DNA of 64,000 nt, taken from Actinocorallia sp039871655 (GTDB lineage Bacteria > Actinomycetota > Actinomycetes > Streptosporangiales > Streptosporangiaceae). The stretch covers positions 558,001 to 622,000 of the forward strand of contig NZ_JBDPLZ010000001.1 of assembly GCF_039871655.1 (NCBI RefSeq), in the 5' to 3' direction. Shown here piece by piece: positions 1 to 7,463 of the stretch. Positions within the stretch are counted from its first letter, which is position 1. Each line of letters begins with the position of its first letter. Position numbers and translations under genes: made by a program. The notes beneath the pieces are model-generated. The model did no database searches. It had not been told where the DNA came from and saw only the letters and a program-made list of their open reading frames with translations.

Positions 1-1
1 G

Positions 2-199
2 GCCTACATGACGATCTGCGCGCCCACCCGGGTCGTCATCGGCGGCGGGCTCGCCCAGAGCGGCGAGACCCTCCTGGCCCCGCTGCGCGCCTCCGTCGAG
101 AAACGGACCACCTACCACAGGCCGGTACAGATCGTCCGGGCCGCGCTCGGCGACCGGGCCGGGCTGCTGGGCGCCGCCCTGCTCGGCCGCACCGCCTGA
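2..199 (+). CDS. ROK-family sugar kinase, C-terminal end (partial)
   Basis: This is the 3' end of a gene that begins before the window; the frame is open from base 2 and stops at 197-199. The residual 65 or so residues contain VVIGGGLAQSGETLL and a closing ALGDRAGLLGAALLG stretch, which match the last helix-strand region of ROK (repressor, ORF, kinase) proteins such as glucokinase. ROK kinases phosphorylate sugars with ATP in the cytoplasm. The catalytic and zinc-binding parts lie outside the window, so substrate and full length cannot be judged. An 82-nt gap separates it from moeZ. Confidence 0.7.
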   Translation, partial: AYMTICAPTRVVIGGGLAQSGETLLAPLRASVEKRTTYHRPVQIVRAALGDRAGLLGAALLGRTA

Positions 200-281
200 C
201 CTGCCGGTAGATTGGGGAATGTTCAGGCCCCGTTCTTGGTTCTGCCTGAACGAAAAGCGCCCCATTCACCAGGAGTGAACC

Positions 282-1463
282 GTGTCACTGCCACCGCTGG
301 TAGAGCCCGCGGCCGAGCTGACCCGCGACGAGGTCAACCGCTACTCGCGGCACCTCATCATCCCCGACGTCGGGATGGCCGGGCAGAAGCGACTGAAGAA
401 CGCCAAGGTGCTCTGCGTCGGCGCGGGCGGCCTCGGCTCCCCCGCCCTGATGTACCTGGCCGCGGCCGGTGTCGGCACCCTGGGCATCATCGACTTCGAC
501 GTGGTCGACGAGTCCAACCTGCAGCGCCAGATCATCCACCGCCAGTCCACCCTCGGCCTGCCCAAGGCCGAGTCCGCGGCGGCGACGGTCCGCGAGATCA
601 ACCCGCTGATCGACATCCAGGTCCACAACGTCGCGCTCGACCGCGACAACGTGATGGAGATCTTCTCCCAGTACGACCTGATCGTCGACGGCACCGACAA
701 CTTCGCCACCCGCTACATGGTCAACGACGCGGCCGTCCTGCTGGGCAAGCCGTACGTGTGGGGCTCGATCTACCGCTTCGACGGCCAGGCCAGCGTGTTC
801 TGGGCCGAGCACGGCCCCTGCTACCGCTGCCTCTACCCCGAGCCCCCGCCCCCCGGCATGGTCCCGTCCTGCGCCGAGGGCGGCGTCCTGGGCGTGCTGT
901 GCGCGTCCATCGGCTCCATCCAGGTGAACGAGGCCATCAAGCTCATCGCGGGCATCGGCGAGCCGCTGGTCGGCCGTCTGATGATCTACGACGCACTGGA
1001 GATGACCTACCGCCAGGTCAAGGTCCGCAAGGACCCCGAGTGCCCGCTGTGCGGCAAGAACCCGACGATCACCGAGCTGATGGAGGACTACGAGGCCTTC
1101 TGCGGCGCGGTCTCCGAGGAGGCCTCCGAGGCCGCCCAGGACTCCACCATCACGGTCGTCGAGCTCAAGGAGATGCAGGACAACGGCGAGAACATCTTCC
1201 TCGTCGACGTCCGCGAGCCCAACGAGTACGAGATCGCCTCCATCCCCGGCGCGACGCTGATCCCCAAGGGCGAGTTCCTCAACGGCAACGCCCTGTCGCT
1301 GCTCCCCCAGGACAAGAAGATCGTCCTGCACTGCAAGTCGGGCGTCCGCTCCGCCGAGGCCCTCGCCGTGGTGAAGGGCGCCGGCTTCGCCGACGCCGTC
1401 CACGTGGGCGGCGGCATCCTCGCCTGGATCCGCCAGATCGACCCCAGCCAGCCCACCTACTGA
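282..1463 (+). CDS. moeZ: MoeZ: sulfur-carrier adenylyltransferase/sulfurtransferase
   Basis: Two-domain protein of 393 aa. The N-terminal half is a ThiF/MoeB/E1-like adenylyltransferase with the nucleotide motif GAGGLGSPALMYLAAAGVG (about residues 48-66), the DESNLQRQ segment and zinc cysteines (CYRC, later CPLC). The C-terminal about 110 residues are a rhodanese domain with active-site loop LHCKSGVRS. In actinobacteria MoeZ adenylates the C-terminus of small sulfur-carrier proteins and transfers sulfur to it, feeding molybdopterin, thioamide and cysteine-type pathways. The GTG start is set by AGGAGTG a few bases upstream. The gene is monocistronic and ends in a strong hairpin. I see no defects. 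Confidence 0.95.
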   Translation: MSLPPLVEPAAELTRDEVNRYSRHLIIPDVGMAGQKRLKNAKVLCVGAGGLGSPALMYLAAAGVGTLGIIDFDVVDESNLQRQIIHRQSTLGLPKAESAAATVREINPLIDIQVHNVALDRDNVMEIFSQYDLIVDGTDNFATRYMVNDAAVLLGKPYVWGSIYRFDGQASVFWAEHGPCYRCLYPEPPPPGMVPSCAEGGVLGVLCASIGSIQVNEAIKLIAGIGEPLVGRLMIYDALEMTYRQVKVRKDPECPLCGKNPTITELMEDYEAFCGAVSEEASEAAQDSTITVVELKEMQDNGENIFLVDVREPNEYEIASIPGATLIPKGEFLNGNALSLLPQDKKIVLHCKSGVRSAEALAVVKGAGFADAVHVGGGILAWIRQIDPSQPTY

Positions 1464-1481
1464 CCGGCTGACCCGATCACC

Positions 1482-1513
1482 GAAGCCCCGGACCTTTCAA
1501 GGTCCGGGGCTTC
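1482..1513. terminator. Bidirectional hairpin terminator after moeZ
   Basis: Perfect 15-bp stem with arms GAAGCCCCGGACCTT (1482-1496) and AAGGTCCGGGGCTTC (1499-1513), realistically closing on a short loop. It sits between the convergent moeZ and VOC genes, so it probably terminates both. Confidence 0.85.
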
Positions 1514-1544
1514 GCTTTGCGCCTCTCTCTCGAGAGGCGATGCC

Positions 1545-1961
1545 TCAGTCGCGGTCGTGATGGCACACCGCTTCCAGCATGATCCCGAAGGGGTCGAGCC
1601 AGAACGTCGCGTAATAAGGCGGCGCGTACTCCGGAAAATGCCGCGGTTCGTGCAGCACCTCGGACCCGAGTTCCCTCACCCGGCCGTGCACGGCCTCCAC
1701 CGCCGATCGCGTCTTCACCATGAAGGCGAGGTGCTGCAGTCCCGTCCGGTGGCGCGAGTAGTCGCCGCTCTCGAGTGCCGGATAGACGAACAGGAAGGTA
1801 CCGGGCTTGCCGTTCGCGGGACGGTAGGAGAACTCGTCCTCGGCGCTGAAGAACTCCTCGAAACCCAGCAGCGGCATGATCTCGTCGTAGTAAGCCTTGG
1901 CCGCGGAGAGATCCGGGACGTTGATCCCGATGTGACCGATCATGAAAGAAGGATCACACAA
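1545..1961 (-). CDS. VOC (glyoxalase/bleomycin resistance) family protein
   Basis: 138 aa, the size of a single VOC module pair. It begins MIGHIGINVPDLSAAKAYYD, the usual first beta strand and helix with a metal-ligand His, has LQHLAFMVKTRSAVE for the second module, and ends FWLDPFGIMLEAVCH with a Glu ligand near the C-terminus. Such proteins are small metalloenzymes or drug-binding proteins; the substrate cannot be told. A TTG start at 1961 is chosen because GGAG lies 5 nt upstream of it; the ATG at 1943 has no visible ribosome site. It is transcribed towards moeZ. Confidence 0.8.
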   Translation of the reverse strand: MCDPSFMIGHIGINVPDLSAAKAYYDEIMPLLGFEEFFSAEDEFSYRPANGKPGTFLFVYPALESGDYSRHRTGLQHLAFMVKTRSAVEAVHGRVRELGSEVLHEPRHFPEYAPPYYATFWLDPFGIMLEAVCHHDRD

Positions 1962-2457
1962 CCGGTCTCCGCTCGACCCGACGAACTCCCGGTCGGCTCC
2001 GGCGGCTCCCGGCCGGACGTGGACAACTCCATCGAGGCTTCGCGAAGGCCGTTCCCCAGCGCGGTCACTCCCCGCTCCTCAGAGAAGGGACCGGGCTCCG
2101 CCCCTACAAGTCCTCGCGGGACGCCATGCCCGGCGACCGCTACCCTCTGTGCACCGACGGCCTCACCGACGCGGTCCCCGCCCAGTCCGTCCACGAGGCG
2201 CTGACCACCTGCGCCACCCCCGGCGACGCCGTCCGCCGCCTCCTGGACTTCGCCGCCGCCGAGGGCGCCCCCGGCGGCATCACCTGCGTCGTCGTGGACG
2301 CCGTCCCTCTGGAGGATCAAGCCGTCGGGTGAAGGGCACGGCTCCGCTCTTTCCGAGCCCGGACGCCGGACTGCCGAGGATCCTCCGGGAGAAGACGGAA
2401 AACTCCGCAGGGGCCGGGAGCGTCACAAGGGCGAGGCGTGCGCGGGGAGGAAACAGG
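1962..2457. other. Gene-poor interval with phosphatase remnant
   Basis: About 500 bases between the VOC gene and the kinase homologue. The only recognisable content is the PP2C-like tail at 2102-2332. The rest (1962-2101, 2333-2457) shows no gene that I can support, apart from the ribosome site GGGGAGG at about 2444-2450 that serves the next gene. It looks like decayed coding DNA. Confidence 0.5.
2102..2332 (+). pseudogene. PP2C-type Ser/Thr phosphatase, C-terminal remnant
   Basis: An open frame here encodes GDRYPLCTDGLTDAVP followed by a helix and GITCVVVDAVP. This is the C-terminal signature of PPM/PP2C phosphatases (GDxxLLCSDGLtdxv ... NxTxVvv). Only about 75 residues remain of the usual 230 or more; the N-terminal metal-binding Asp motifs are absent upstream in any frame, and the final metal-site Asp-Asn (usually GxxDNiT) reads GAPGGIT, so it is lost too. 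It cannot be active. It lies next to a catalytically dead kinase homologue, so this may be a degraded kinase/phosphatase locus. An alternative is a short expressed peptide from the ATG at 2126, which I think less likely. Confidence 0.6.
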
Positions 2458-3276
2458 ATGGTCGAGCCGCTCAGGGAACACGACCCGCGCAGGATGGACG
2501 GCTACCGGCTGACCGGCTTCATATGCGAGGGAGAACAAGGGGTGGTCTATGCCGGCCGCTCACCGAAAGGGGCGCCGGTGGCGGTCAAGCTTCTGCACGT
2601 CGCCAGGCCGCTGCACGCGGACGACTACGAGGAGCGGACACCGGAGAAGCTCGCCGCCCAGATCTCCGCGGTGATGCGGGCGGGAGAACGGTGTGCGGGC
2701 GGGGTCCTGGACTCGCGGCTGGACGTTCCCCGGCCCTACATCGTCACCCGGCTCATCGAAGGCCCGAACCTCTTCGAAACAGCCCGGGAACACGGACCCA
2801 TGCCCGAACCCGGACTACACCGACTGGCACTGGAAACGGCGGAGGAACTGGCCGCCCTCCACAAGGAAGGCTACGTCTGCGGATTCATCAAACCCATGGA
2901 CGTCATCCTCAACCGCGAAGGACCCCGCCTGACCGGCCTGGGCATCACCTTCAAAGCCTGGGATGTCAGGCGGGCGCTCAGAGACGACGCCGTCTACTCG
3001 TGGATCTCGTGGATGCCGCCGGAACTCCTCCGGATGGAGGATTCCACCCCGGCGGCCGATGTCTACGGCTGGGGGCTGGTCGTCCTGTTCGCCGCCACCG
3101 GCGGTCATGTCTTCCCCAGTGACACCGGCCCCGCCTTGATCTACCAGGCGTTGTTCGCCGCACCCGACGTGACCGCCCTCCCCGCCCCTCTGCGCCCCCT
3201 CGTCTCAGCCGCGCTCGCCAAGGACCCCGCCGACCGCCCCGACATCACCACGATCCTCGCCGCTCTCGGCGGCTGA
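2458..3276 (+). CDS. Protein kinase homologue, probable pseudokinase
   Basis: 272 aa, one kinase-like domain and no membrane segment. A glycine-rich loop (EGEQGVVYAG, about residues 24-33) and the beta-3 lysine (VAVKLL, K44) are kept. The catalytic loop normally HRDLKPxN reads CGFIKPMD (residues 141-148), so the catalytic Asp and metal-binding Asn are gone, and the DFG motif is GLG (160-162). The later DVYGWG and DRPD helices are kept. The fold is therefore probably intact with phosphotransfer lost; a role in nucleotide or partner binding is inferred. The ATG is chosen because GGGGAGG precedes it at good spacing; the frame is open further upstream but without kinase similarity. It follows a PP2C remnant. 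Confidence 0.8.
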   Translation: MVEPLREHDPRRMDGYRLTGFICEGEQGVVYAGRSPKGAPVAVKLLHVARPLHADDYEERTPEKLAAQISAVMRAGERCAGGVLDSRLDVPRPYIVTRLIEGPNLFETAREHGPMPEPGLHRLALETAEELAALHKEGYVCGFIKPMDVILNREGPRLTGLGITFKAWDVRRALRDDAVYSWISWMPPELLRMEDSTPAADVYGWGLVVLFAATGGHVFPSDTGPALIYQALFAAPDVTALPAPLRPLVSAALAKDPADRPDITTILAALGG

Positions 3277-3309
3277 CGCCCCCGGCGGGCGCCCGCCGTC
3301 GTGTTCCCG

Positions 3310-3597
3310 TCAGGTGAGGGATCGGCCGACGATCCGCTGGAGGGTCTCGACGTAGGATCCGAAGGCCTCCCGGCCCCGGTCGGTGAGCTTCAGCCAGGTG
3401 CGGGGGCGTTTGCCGACGTGGCCCTTGCGGATCTCGATGTAGCCGGCCGCCTCCAGGGACGAGGCGTGCTTGGACAGGGCCGAGTCGCTGATCTCCAGGG
3501 TGTCGCGGACGAAGGAGAACTCCGCCTCGGTCGCGGCGGCCAGCAGGGACATGATCTGCAGGCGCGCGGGCGCGTGGATGACGGGGTCGAGGTTCAC
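3310..3597 (-). CDS. Winged-helix transcriptional regulator (MarR/ArsR-like)
   Basis: 95 aa. The sequence runs HAPARLQIMSLLAAATEAEFSF, then an HTH (EISDSALSKHASSLEAAGYIEI) and a wing with KRPRTWLKLTDRGREAF, typical of the short winged-helix regulators found beside small membrane proteins in actinobacteria. The GTG start overlaps the stop of the upstream membrane-protein gene as GTGA, so the two are translationally coupled. It probably represses its own operon through the palindrome at 4064-4090 just ahead of the operon. The effector is unknown. Confidence 0.85.
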   Translation of the reverse strand: MNLDPVIHAPARLQIMSLLAAATEAEFSFVRDTLEISDSALSKHASSLEAAGYIEIRKGHVGKRPRTWLKLTDRGREAFGSYVETLQRIVGRSLT

Positions 3598-4049
3598 TTC
3601 GTGACCCGCCCCTTGGCGCGGTGCAGCACGAGACGCTCCGTCGGACGGGTGGTGGCGGCCATCAGGACCATCGTGACACCCCCGGCGAGCACCTTGCGCC
3701 ACGGTTCGTCCAGCCCGTCCGCGAGCGTGTGGACGCCGATCGCCGTCGCCACCCCGAGCAGCGCCCACGCGGTGTAAACGGCCATGGCGGGGACGTCCGA
3801 GGTGGACACCGCCCAACGCACCCGGCTGAGGCGGAACTCCAGCCAGATCAGGGTGAGGAATCCGATGATCGCCACCCCTGAGCACACCAGGTTCACGGCG
3901 ATGTTCTCGGAGTCCATGCCGATCTGCCCGAAGGTGAGCAGGGCGACGTAGGCGGGCGCGTACCACAGGGGCAGCCGCTGCTCGGCTCGGGTCTTCTGCT
4001 GCGTCCGCTCGATCTCCGCGAGCGCCTCCGCCGGGTCGTACTCGGTCAT
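3594..4049 (-). CDS. Small integral membrane protein coupled to winged-helix regulator
   Basis: 151 aa with about four hydrophobic stretches: LWYAPAYVALLTFGQIG, IAVNLVCSGVAIIGFLTLIWL, VYTAWALLGVATAIGV and VLAGGVTMVLMAA. I do not recognise a catalytic motif. This family travels with a downstream winged-helix gene, as here (GTGA overlap), and the pair is probably autoregulated. The ATG at 4049 has GGAGG 7 nt upstream; the GTG two codons earlier lies too close to it. Function unknown; it may be the sensor or target of the regulator. Confidence 0.75.
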   Translation of the reverse strand: MTEYDPAEALAEIERTQQKTRAEQRLPLWYAPAYVALLTFGQIGMDSENIAVNLVCSGVAIIGFLTLIWLEFRLSRVRWAVSTSDVPAMAVYTAWALLGVATAIGVHTLADGLDEPWRKVLAGGVTMVLMAATTRPTERLVLHRAKGRVTK

Positions 4050-4063
4050 CTTCACACCTCCAC

Positions 4064-4120
4064 AAGTACTTTCCTATAAGGAAAGTACTTTCTACTTTCC
4101 AAAGATTCAAGTACTTTCCC
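4064..4120. promoter_or_regulatory. 27-bp perfect palindrome plus extra half-sites (operator)
   Basis: Arms AAGTACTTTCCT (4064-4075) and AGGAAAGTACTT (4079-4090) are perfect inverted repeats with a 3-nt spacer. Two further direct copies of the half-site follow: CTACTTTCC (4092-4100) and AAGTACTTTCCC (4109-4120). The cluster lies directly upstream of the membrane protein/regulator operon, AT-rich against a GC-rich background, and is the likely binding site of the coupled winged-helix regulator. Binding is inferred. Confidence 0.75.
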
Positions 4121-4141
4121 GAGCGCAGAGAGGACCATCTC

Positions 4142-5026
4142 TCACTCGCCGCTCTCGACGAAGCGCAGGATCCGCTCGTTCACCAGGCGCGGCTCCTCCA
4201 GAGGGAGCCCGTGACCCACGCCCGGCACGATCTCGACGCGGACGGAGGGGACCAGGGAGCGCAGGCGGGCCCCGGCGGAGACCGGATCGAGCAGAGTGCT
4301 GCGCTGGGCCAGCAACGCGAGGACCGGGAGGCCGACCGAGCGCAACTCCTCGTCGGTGAAGAGGCGGGCGGGAGGACGAGAGTTCGGCTTGAAGGCGCGG
4401 GCGGCGAACATCGTGGGCTTCATGAGCTCGGGCGGCGCCACGAGCGCCACGTTGGCCAGGAGACGCGCCAGGCGGGGACGGAACCGGCGCGGGGCCTGCA
4501 TCGCCAGAACTCCCACCATGAGGTTCACCAGAAAGCGGAAAGGGACCTTCTGCAGGCCTCCCGGATCCAGAAGGGTGACGGACGCCAGGCGCTCGGGGGC
4601 GTGGATCGCCTGGTTGAGCGCCAGCCAGCCGCCATAGGAGTGGCCGACCAGGTGGACCCCGTCCACCTTCAGGGCGGCGAGCGTCTCGTCGAGCCAGCGG
4701 GCGTTGTCCCGCGAGCCGACGGCCGGAGCGCGCTGCACGCTGCGCCCGGGGTCGTCGAGGGTGTCGATGGCGAAGACGGGGTGCCGCTCCCCCAGTTCCC
4801 CGACCTGGGGGTACCACGTCGAGGCGTTGGCGCCGTGGCCGTGCAGCAGGACGACGGGCTCGCCGGACTCCGGACCGTGGCGGTGCACGTAAACCGTCCC
4901 GTAAGAGGTCTCGACCTCGACTCCGCTGCGAGGACTCGGCCACAGCCGCATGGCCTCCTCGTAGGCCTCCAGGAATCTCGCCTTCGCCGCTTCACTGGCG
5001 AAGCGGCCGATCTCCGTTCGCGTCAT
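4142..5026 (-). CDS. Alpha/beta hydrolase
   Basis: 294 aa, a standard single-domain alpha/beta hydrolase. Visible elements are the oxyanion strand VVLLHGHGANAS, the nucleophile elbow GHSYGGW (Ser), and the catalytic His in PGVGHGLPLEEP near the C-terminus. The substrate cannot be predicted; a small ester, epoxide or lactone is typical. The ATG at 5026 follows GAGGAG at good spacing; the frame extends upstream only through the operator region. The gene is divergent from a TetR regulator with two palindromes between them, so it is probably repressed by that TetR and induced by its ligand. Confidence 0.85.
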   Translation of the reverse strand: MTRTEIGRFASEAAKARFLEAYEEAMRLWPSPRSGVEVETSYGTVYVHRHGPESGEPVVLLHGHGANASTWYPQVGELGERHPVFAIDTLDDPGRSVQRAPAVGSRDNARWLDETLAALKVDGVHLVGHSYGGWLALNQAIHAPERLASVTLLDPGGLQKVPFRFLVNLMVGVLAMQAPRRFRPRLARLLANVALVAPPELMKPTMFAARAFKPNSRPPARLFTDEELRSVGLPVLALLAQRSTLLDPVSAGARLRSLVPSVRVEIVPGVGHGLPLEEPRLVNERILRFVESGE

Positions 5027-5053
5027 GTGCTCCTCCTCGAGGATCCACCAGGG

Positions 5054-5092
5054 TTGATACGATCGTATCAATGATTGGTACGATCGTATCAA
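5054..5092. promoter_or_regulatory. Two phased TetR-type palindromes
   Basis: TTGATACGATCGTATCAA (5054-5071) is a perfect 18-bp palindrome. TTGGTACGATCGTATCAA (5075-5092) is the same site with one base changed. Their centres are 21 bp apart, two helical turns, so two regulator dimers would bind the same DNA face. They lie between the divergent hydrolase and TetR genes. Confidence 0.85.
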
Positions 5093-5125
5093 CCCGTTCG
5101 CGGAGAAGAACCGAGGAGAACACCG

Positions 5126-5722
5126 ATGCCCGGCGGCCCCGACGCCAGACGCACCCAGATCCTGGACGGCCTGATCCGTCTGGCCGGCCGCCAGGGCCTG
5201 CACACCGCGAGCATGCGCACCGTCGCCGCCGAGGCCGGAGTGTCGCTACGGCTCGTCCAGTACTACTTCGAGACCAAGGAGAAGCTGCTCGTCGCCGGAC
5301 TGGAGCACCTCGCCACCCTGATGACCGGCCGGCTGACCGCGCGCCTGGCCTCCGCCGACGACCGCGAGGACCCCCGCACCGTCATCGAGGCCGTCCTCAC
5401 CGAGGCCCTCCCCACCGACTACGAGAGCCGCGTCTTCCACCTCGTCTACACGGCCTACGCCGTCCTCGCCGCCACCGATCCCGTCCTGGCGGCCCAGCCC
5501 TTCCTGCGCGCCCCCGACGAGATGGAGCGTTTCCTCACCGGCCTGCTGCAGACCGCCCGGAGCGCGGGACGGCTCCCCGCCTCCCTCGATCCCGCCGCCG
5601 AGGCCGCCCTCCTGCTCGCCGTCTCCGCCGGCCTGGGCACCAGCGTCCTCCTCGGCCAGCGCGCCTCCGAAGAGGCCATGCGCCTCCTCCACTACCACCT
5701 GGACAAGCTCTTCTCCGGGTGA
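5126..5722 (+). CDS. TetR-family regulator of the divergent hydrolase
   Basis: 198 aa. The N-terminal HTH reads RRTQILDGLIRLAGRQGLHTASMRTVAAEAGVSLRLVQYYF, the classic TetR DNA-binding segment, followed by an all-helical ligand domain. The start at 5126 is favoured by CGAGGAG about 8 nt upstream; an in-frame ATG-less extension back to 5075 would translate the operator. It is the probable ligand of the two palindromes at 5054-5092, controlling itself and the alpha/beta hydrolase. The ligand is unknown. Confidence 0.9.
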   Translation: MPGGPDARRTQILDGLIRLAGRQGLHTASMRTVAAEAGVSLRLVQYYFETKEKLLVAGLEHLATLMTGRLTARLASADDREDPRTVIEAVLTEALPTDYESRVFHLVYTAYAVLAATDPVLAAQPFLRAPDEMERFLTGLLQTARSAGRLPASLDPAAEAALLLAVSAGLGTSVLLGQRASEEAMRLLHYHLDKLFSG

Positions 5723-5782
5723 GAGCCCTGCCGAACGGCTCCGGATCCAGCGTCTGCGGATAGCCGATCCGCTCCGGGCGGG

Positions 5783-6757
5783 TCAGTCCCAGGAGGTCGA
5801 CTGCCCGTAGGGGTCGGAGGAGTTCAGGGCCAGTTCCCGAAGATCGATCACGTCCTCGTCGCCGTACCCGGGCGGGAGTTCCATACCGAGGGCGCGGAAG
5901 ATGGACCTGATCTCCTCCACGTCCGGCGGGTCACCGAGCCGCTGGTCCCGAACCGCCTGGATGGGGATACGTCTGGCCTGCTGCAGGCTGATTTGGAGCT
6001 CCGACTCCCAGCAGTCGAAGGTCGGGGTGCCGCCGTCGACGATGACGGCGGGGAACTCCGGGCCCCGCTGGGTGATGATCAGGCGGTCGGTGGAGAGCTC
6101 GTAGCGGAAGATGGAGAAGGACGACGACAGCCTGATGTCGATATCGAGCAGGTCGTACTTCTGCTGGTACCAGCAGGCCGCCAGGACGGTGGCGAAGAGC
6201 TCCCTCCGGGTACCGTCCACCGTCCAACTGCGCTCGGGGCTGTCCGGTCTCGTCGCCAGCCTCTGGTGGAGCCCGACGAAGCGCGCGCACAACGATTCGT
6301 CCATGGGGTCGAGGATTTCGAGGCGGAACGTCACAGGGCGGCGGAAACGGCGTGCGCGGTCGACGCATTCCGGCAGGGTCACCGCCCTCACATAAGCGCC
6401 CGTCGACCCTTTGAACACCCACCGGATCGCGTTTCTCCGCGTTTCCGCGAGAATGCGGTTGCATTCCGCTCCCGGGACGACCCTCACGTCCGAGCGCCGC
6501 TGCAGCCCGTCGGACAACTGCTCCAGCCGGAGCGCCATCTCCTGGACGGACCGCTGCACCGAGGCGGCGCTCCCGTCACCGCGCAGCCGGTCCCGCAACA
6601 GCACGAAGGTGACCACCGCCAGGGTCGCCATCGTCGCGTTCTGCATGACCTCGGGTGAGGTGTCCCCGAGGATCCCCAGCACGCTGACCACGATGGCGAG
6701 CGTCAGCGCCACAAGGACATCGGCGTATCCCAGCGACCAGTCGACGATCCGTTTCAT
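5783..6757 (-). CDS. Two-TM membrane protein with conserved cytosolic domain, function unknown
   Basis: About 324 aa. Two adjacent hydrophobic helices (YADVLVALTLAIVVSVLGIL and NATMATLAVVTFVLLRDRL) are followed by a helix (QRSVQEMALRLEQLSDGLQ) and a soluble region with RWVFKGSTGAYVRAVTLPE, a motif I have seen only in uncharacterised actinobacterial proteins. It might be distantly phospholipase D-like, but no HKD motif is visible. The layout (2 TM, coiled coil, cytosolic domain) resembles membrane-anchored effectors or sensors of small accessory systems. The start is uncertain: the ATG at 6757 has a G-rich tract upstream, while the in-frame ATG at 6781 has no ribosome site. Confidence 0.6.
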   Translation of the reverse strand: MKRIVDWSLGYADVLVALTLAIVVSVLGILGDTSPEVMQNATMATLAVVTFVLLRDRLRGDGSAASVQRSVQEMALRLEQLSDGLQRRSDVRVVPGAECNRILAETRRNAIRWVFKGSTGAYVRAVTLPECVDRARRFRRPVTFRLEILDPMDESLCARFVGLHQRLATRPDSPERSWTVDGTRRELFATVLAACWYQQKYDLLDIDIRLSSSFSIFRYELSTDRLIITQRGPEFPAVIVDGGTPTFDCWESELQISLQQARRIPIQAVRDQRLGDPPDVEEIRSIFRALGMELPPGYGDEDVIDLRELALNSSDPYGQSTSWD

Positions 6758-7012
6758 CCGCCCCGCCCGTCCAGCCCCCATCGAGGATGATGGGATCATA
6801 CAAACCGCTTCCAATGATCGCATCGCCATCATTCCCGTGGAATGAGAACAGGGCCATTAAGGACAGCCCTGCCCCCCTTTCCGACCCTCCGGAAACAGAC
6901 TTACGGAAATTCGATCCGACCTTGAATACGCCTCCCTGCAACCGGGGAAACGAAGAATTCTCCGGTTCGCCCGGGATTCTGCTTCTCCGGATCGAGGACG
7001 GAGGGCACCGCG

Positions 7013-7399
7013 CTAGTTCTTCTTGATCTCGGGGCCGGGTGCGGGCTCGGGGCTTCGTGCGCGGCGCTGCCAGGGCCAGTGGCCTTCCAGTTCCACTTCG
7101 AGGGAGAAGCTGAGGAACGTCCGGACGACGACGATCGCGGCGAGGACTCCCACGCTGGTGAAGGTGGGCGAGACGGCTACGGTGCGGATGATGTCCCCGG
7201 CGACCAGGAGTTCGAGCCCCAGCAGGATGGCGCGGCCGAGGCTCTGCCGGTAGGCGCGGTAGGCGGCGGGGAACTCCTCGCGGCGCACGAGCCTGCGGGC
7301 GAACAGGAAGGTGGCCAGCACACCGCCGAGCACGATGGCGGCCACCCCGGTGAGGTCGACCGTCTTGCCGACGCCCTCGACCAGTTCCTCGAACTCCAT
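7013..7399 (-). CDS. DUF1622 membrane protein
   Basis: 128 aa with about three membrane helices: GVAAIVLGGVLATFLFARRL, AILLGLELLVAGDIIRTV and VGVLAAIVVVRTFLSFSL. The arrangement and the RxFLSFSLEVELEG ending match DUF1622 proteins, which have no established function. Close to the permease gene on the same strand (65-nt gap), so possibly cotranscribed downstream of it. Confidence 0.8.
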   Translation of the reverse strand: MEFEELVEGVGKTVDLTGVAAIVLGGVLATFLFARRLVRREEFPAAYRAYRQSLGRAILLGLELLVAGDIIRTVAVSPTFTSVGVLAAIVVVRTFLSFSLEVELEGHWPWQRRARSPEPAPGPEIKKN

Positions 7400-7463
7400 G
7401 GCGGCCCTTCCCGGAAAGCGGACTCATCGATCACCTGTCCGCTTTCCCCAATCTGGGGATGTT

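Noticed and set aside
6787..7026. A 79-codon plus-strand frame between the two-TM protein and DUF1622
   Set aside because: No ribosome site, no recognisable domain and a composition unlike the neighbours; it is part of the intergenic gap.
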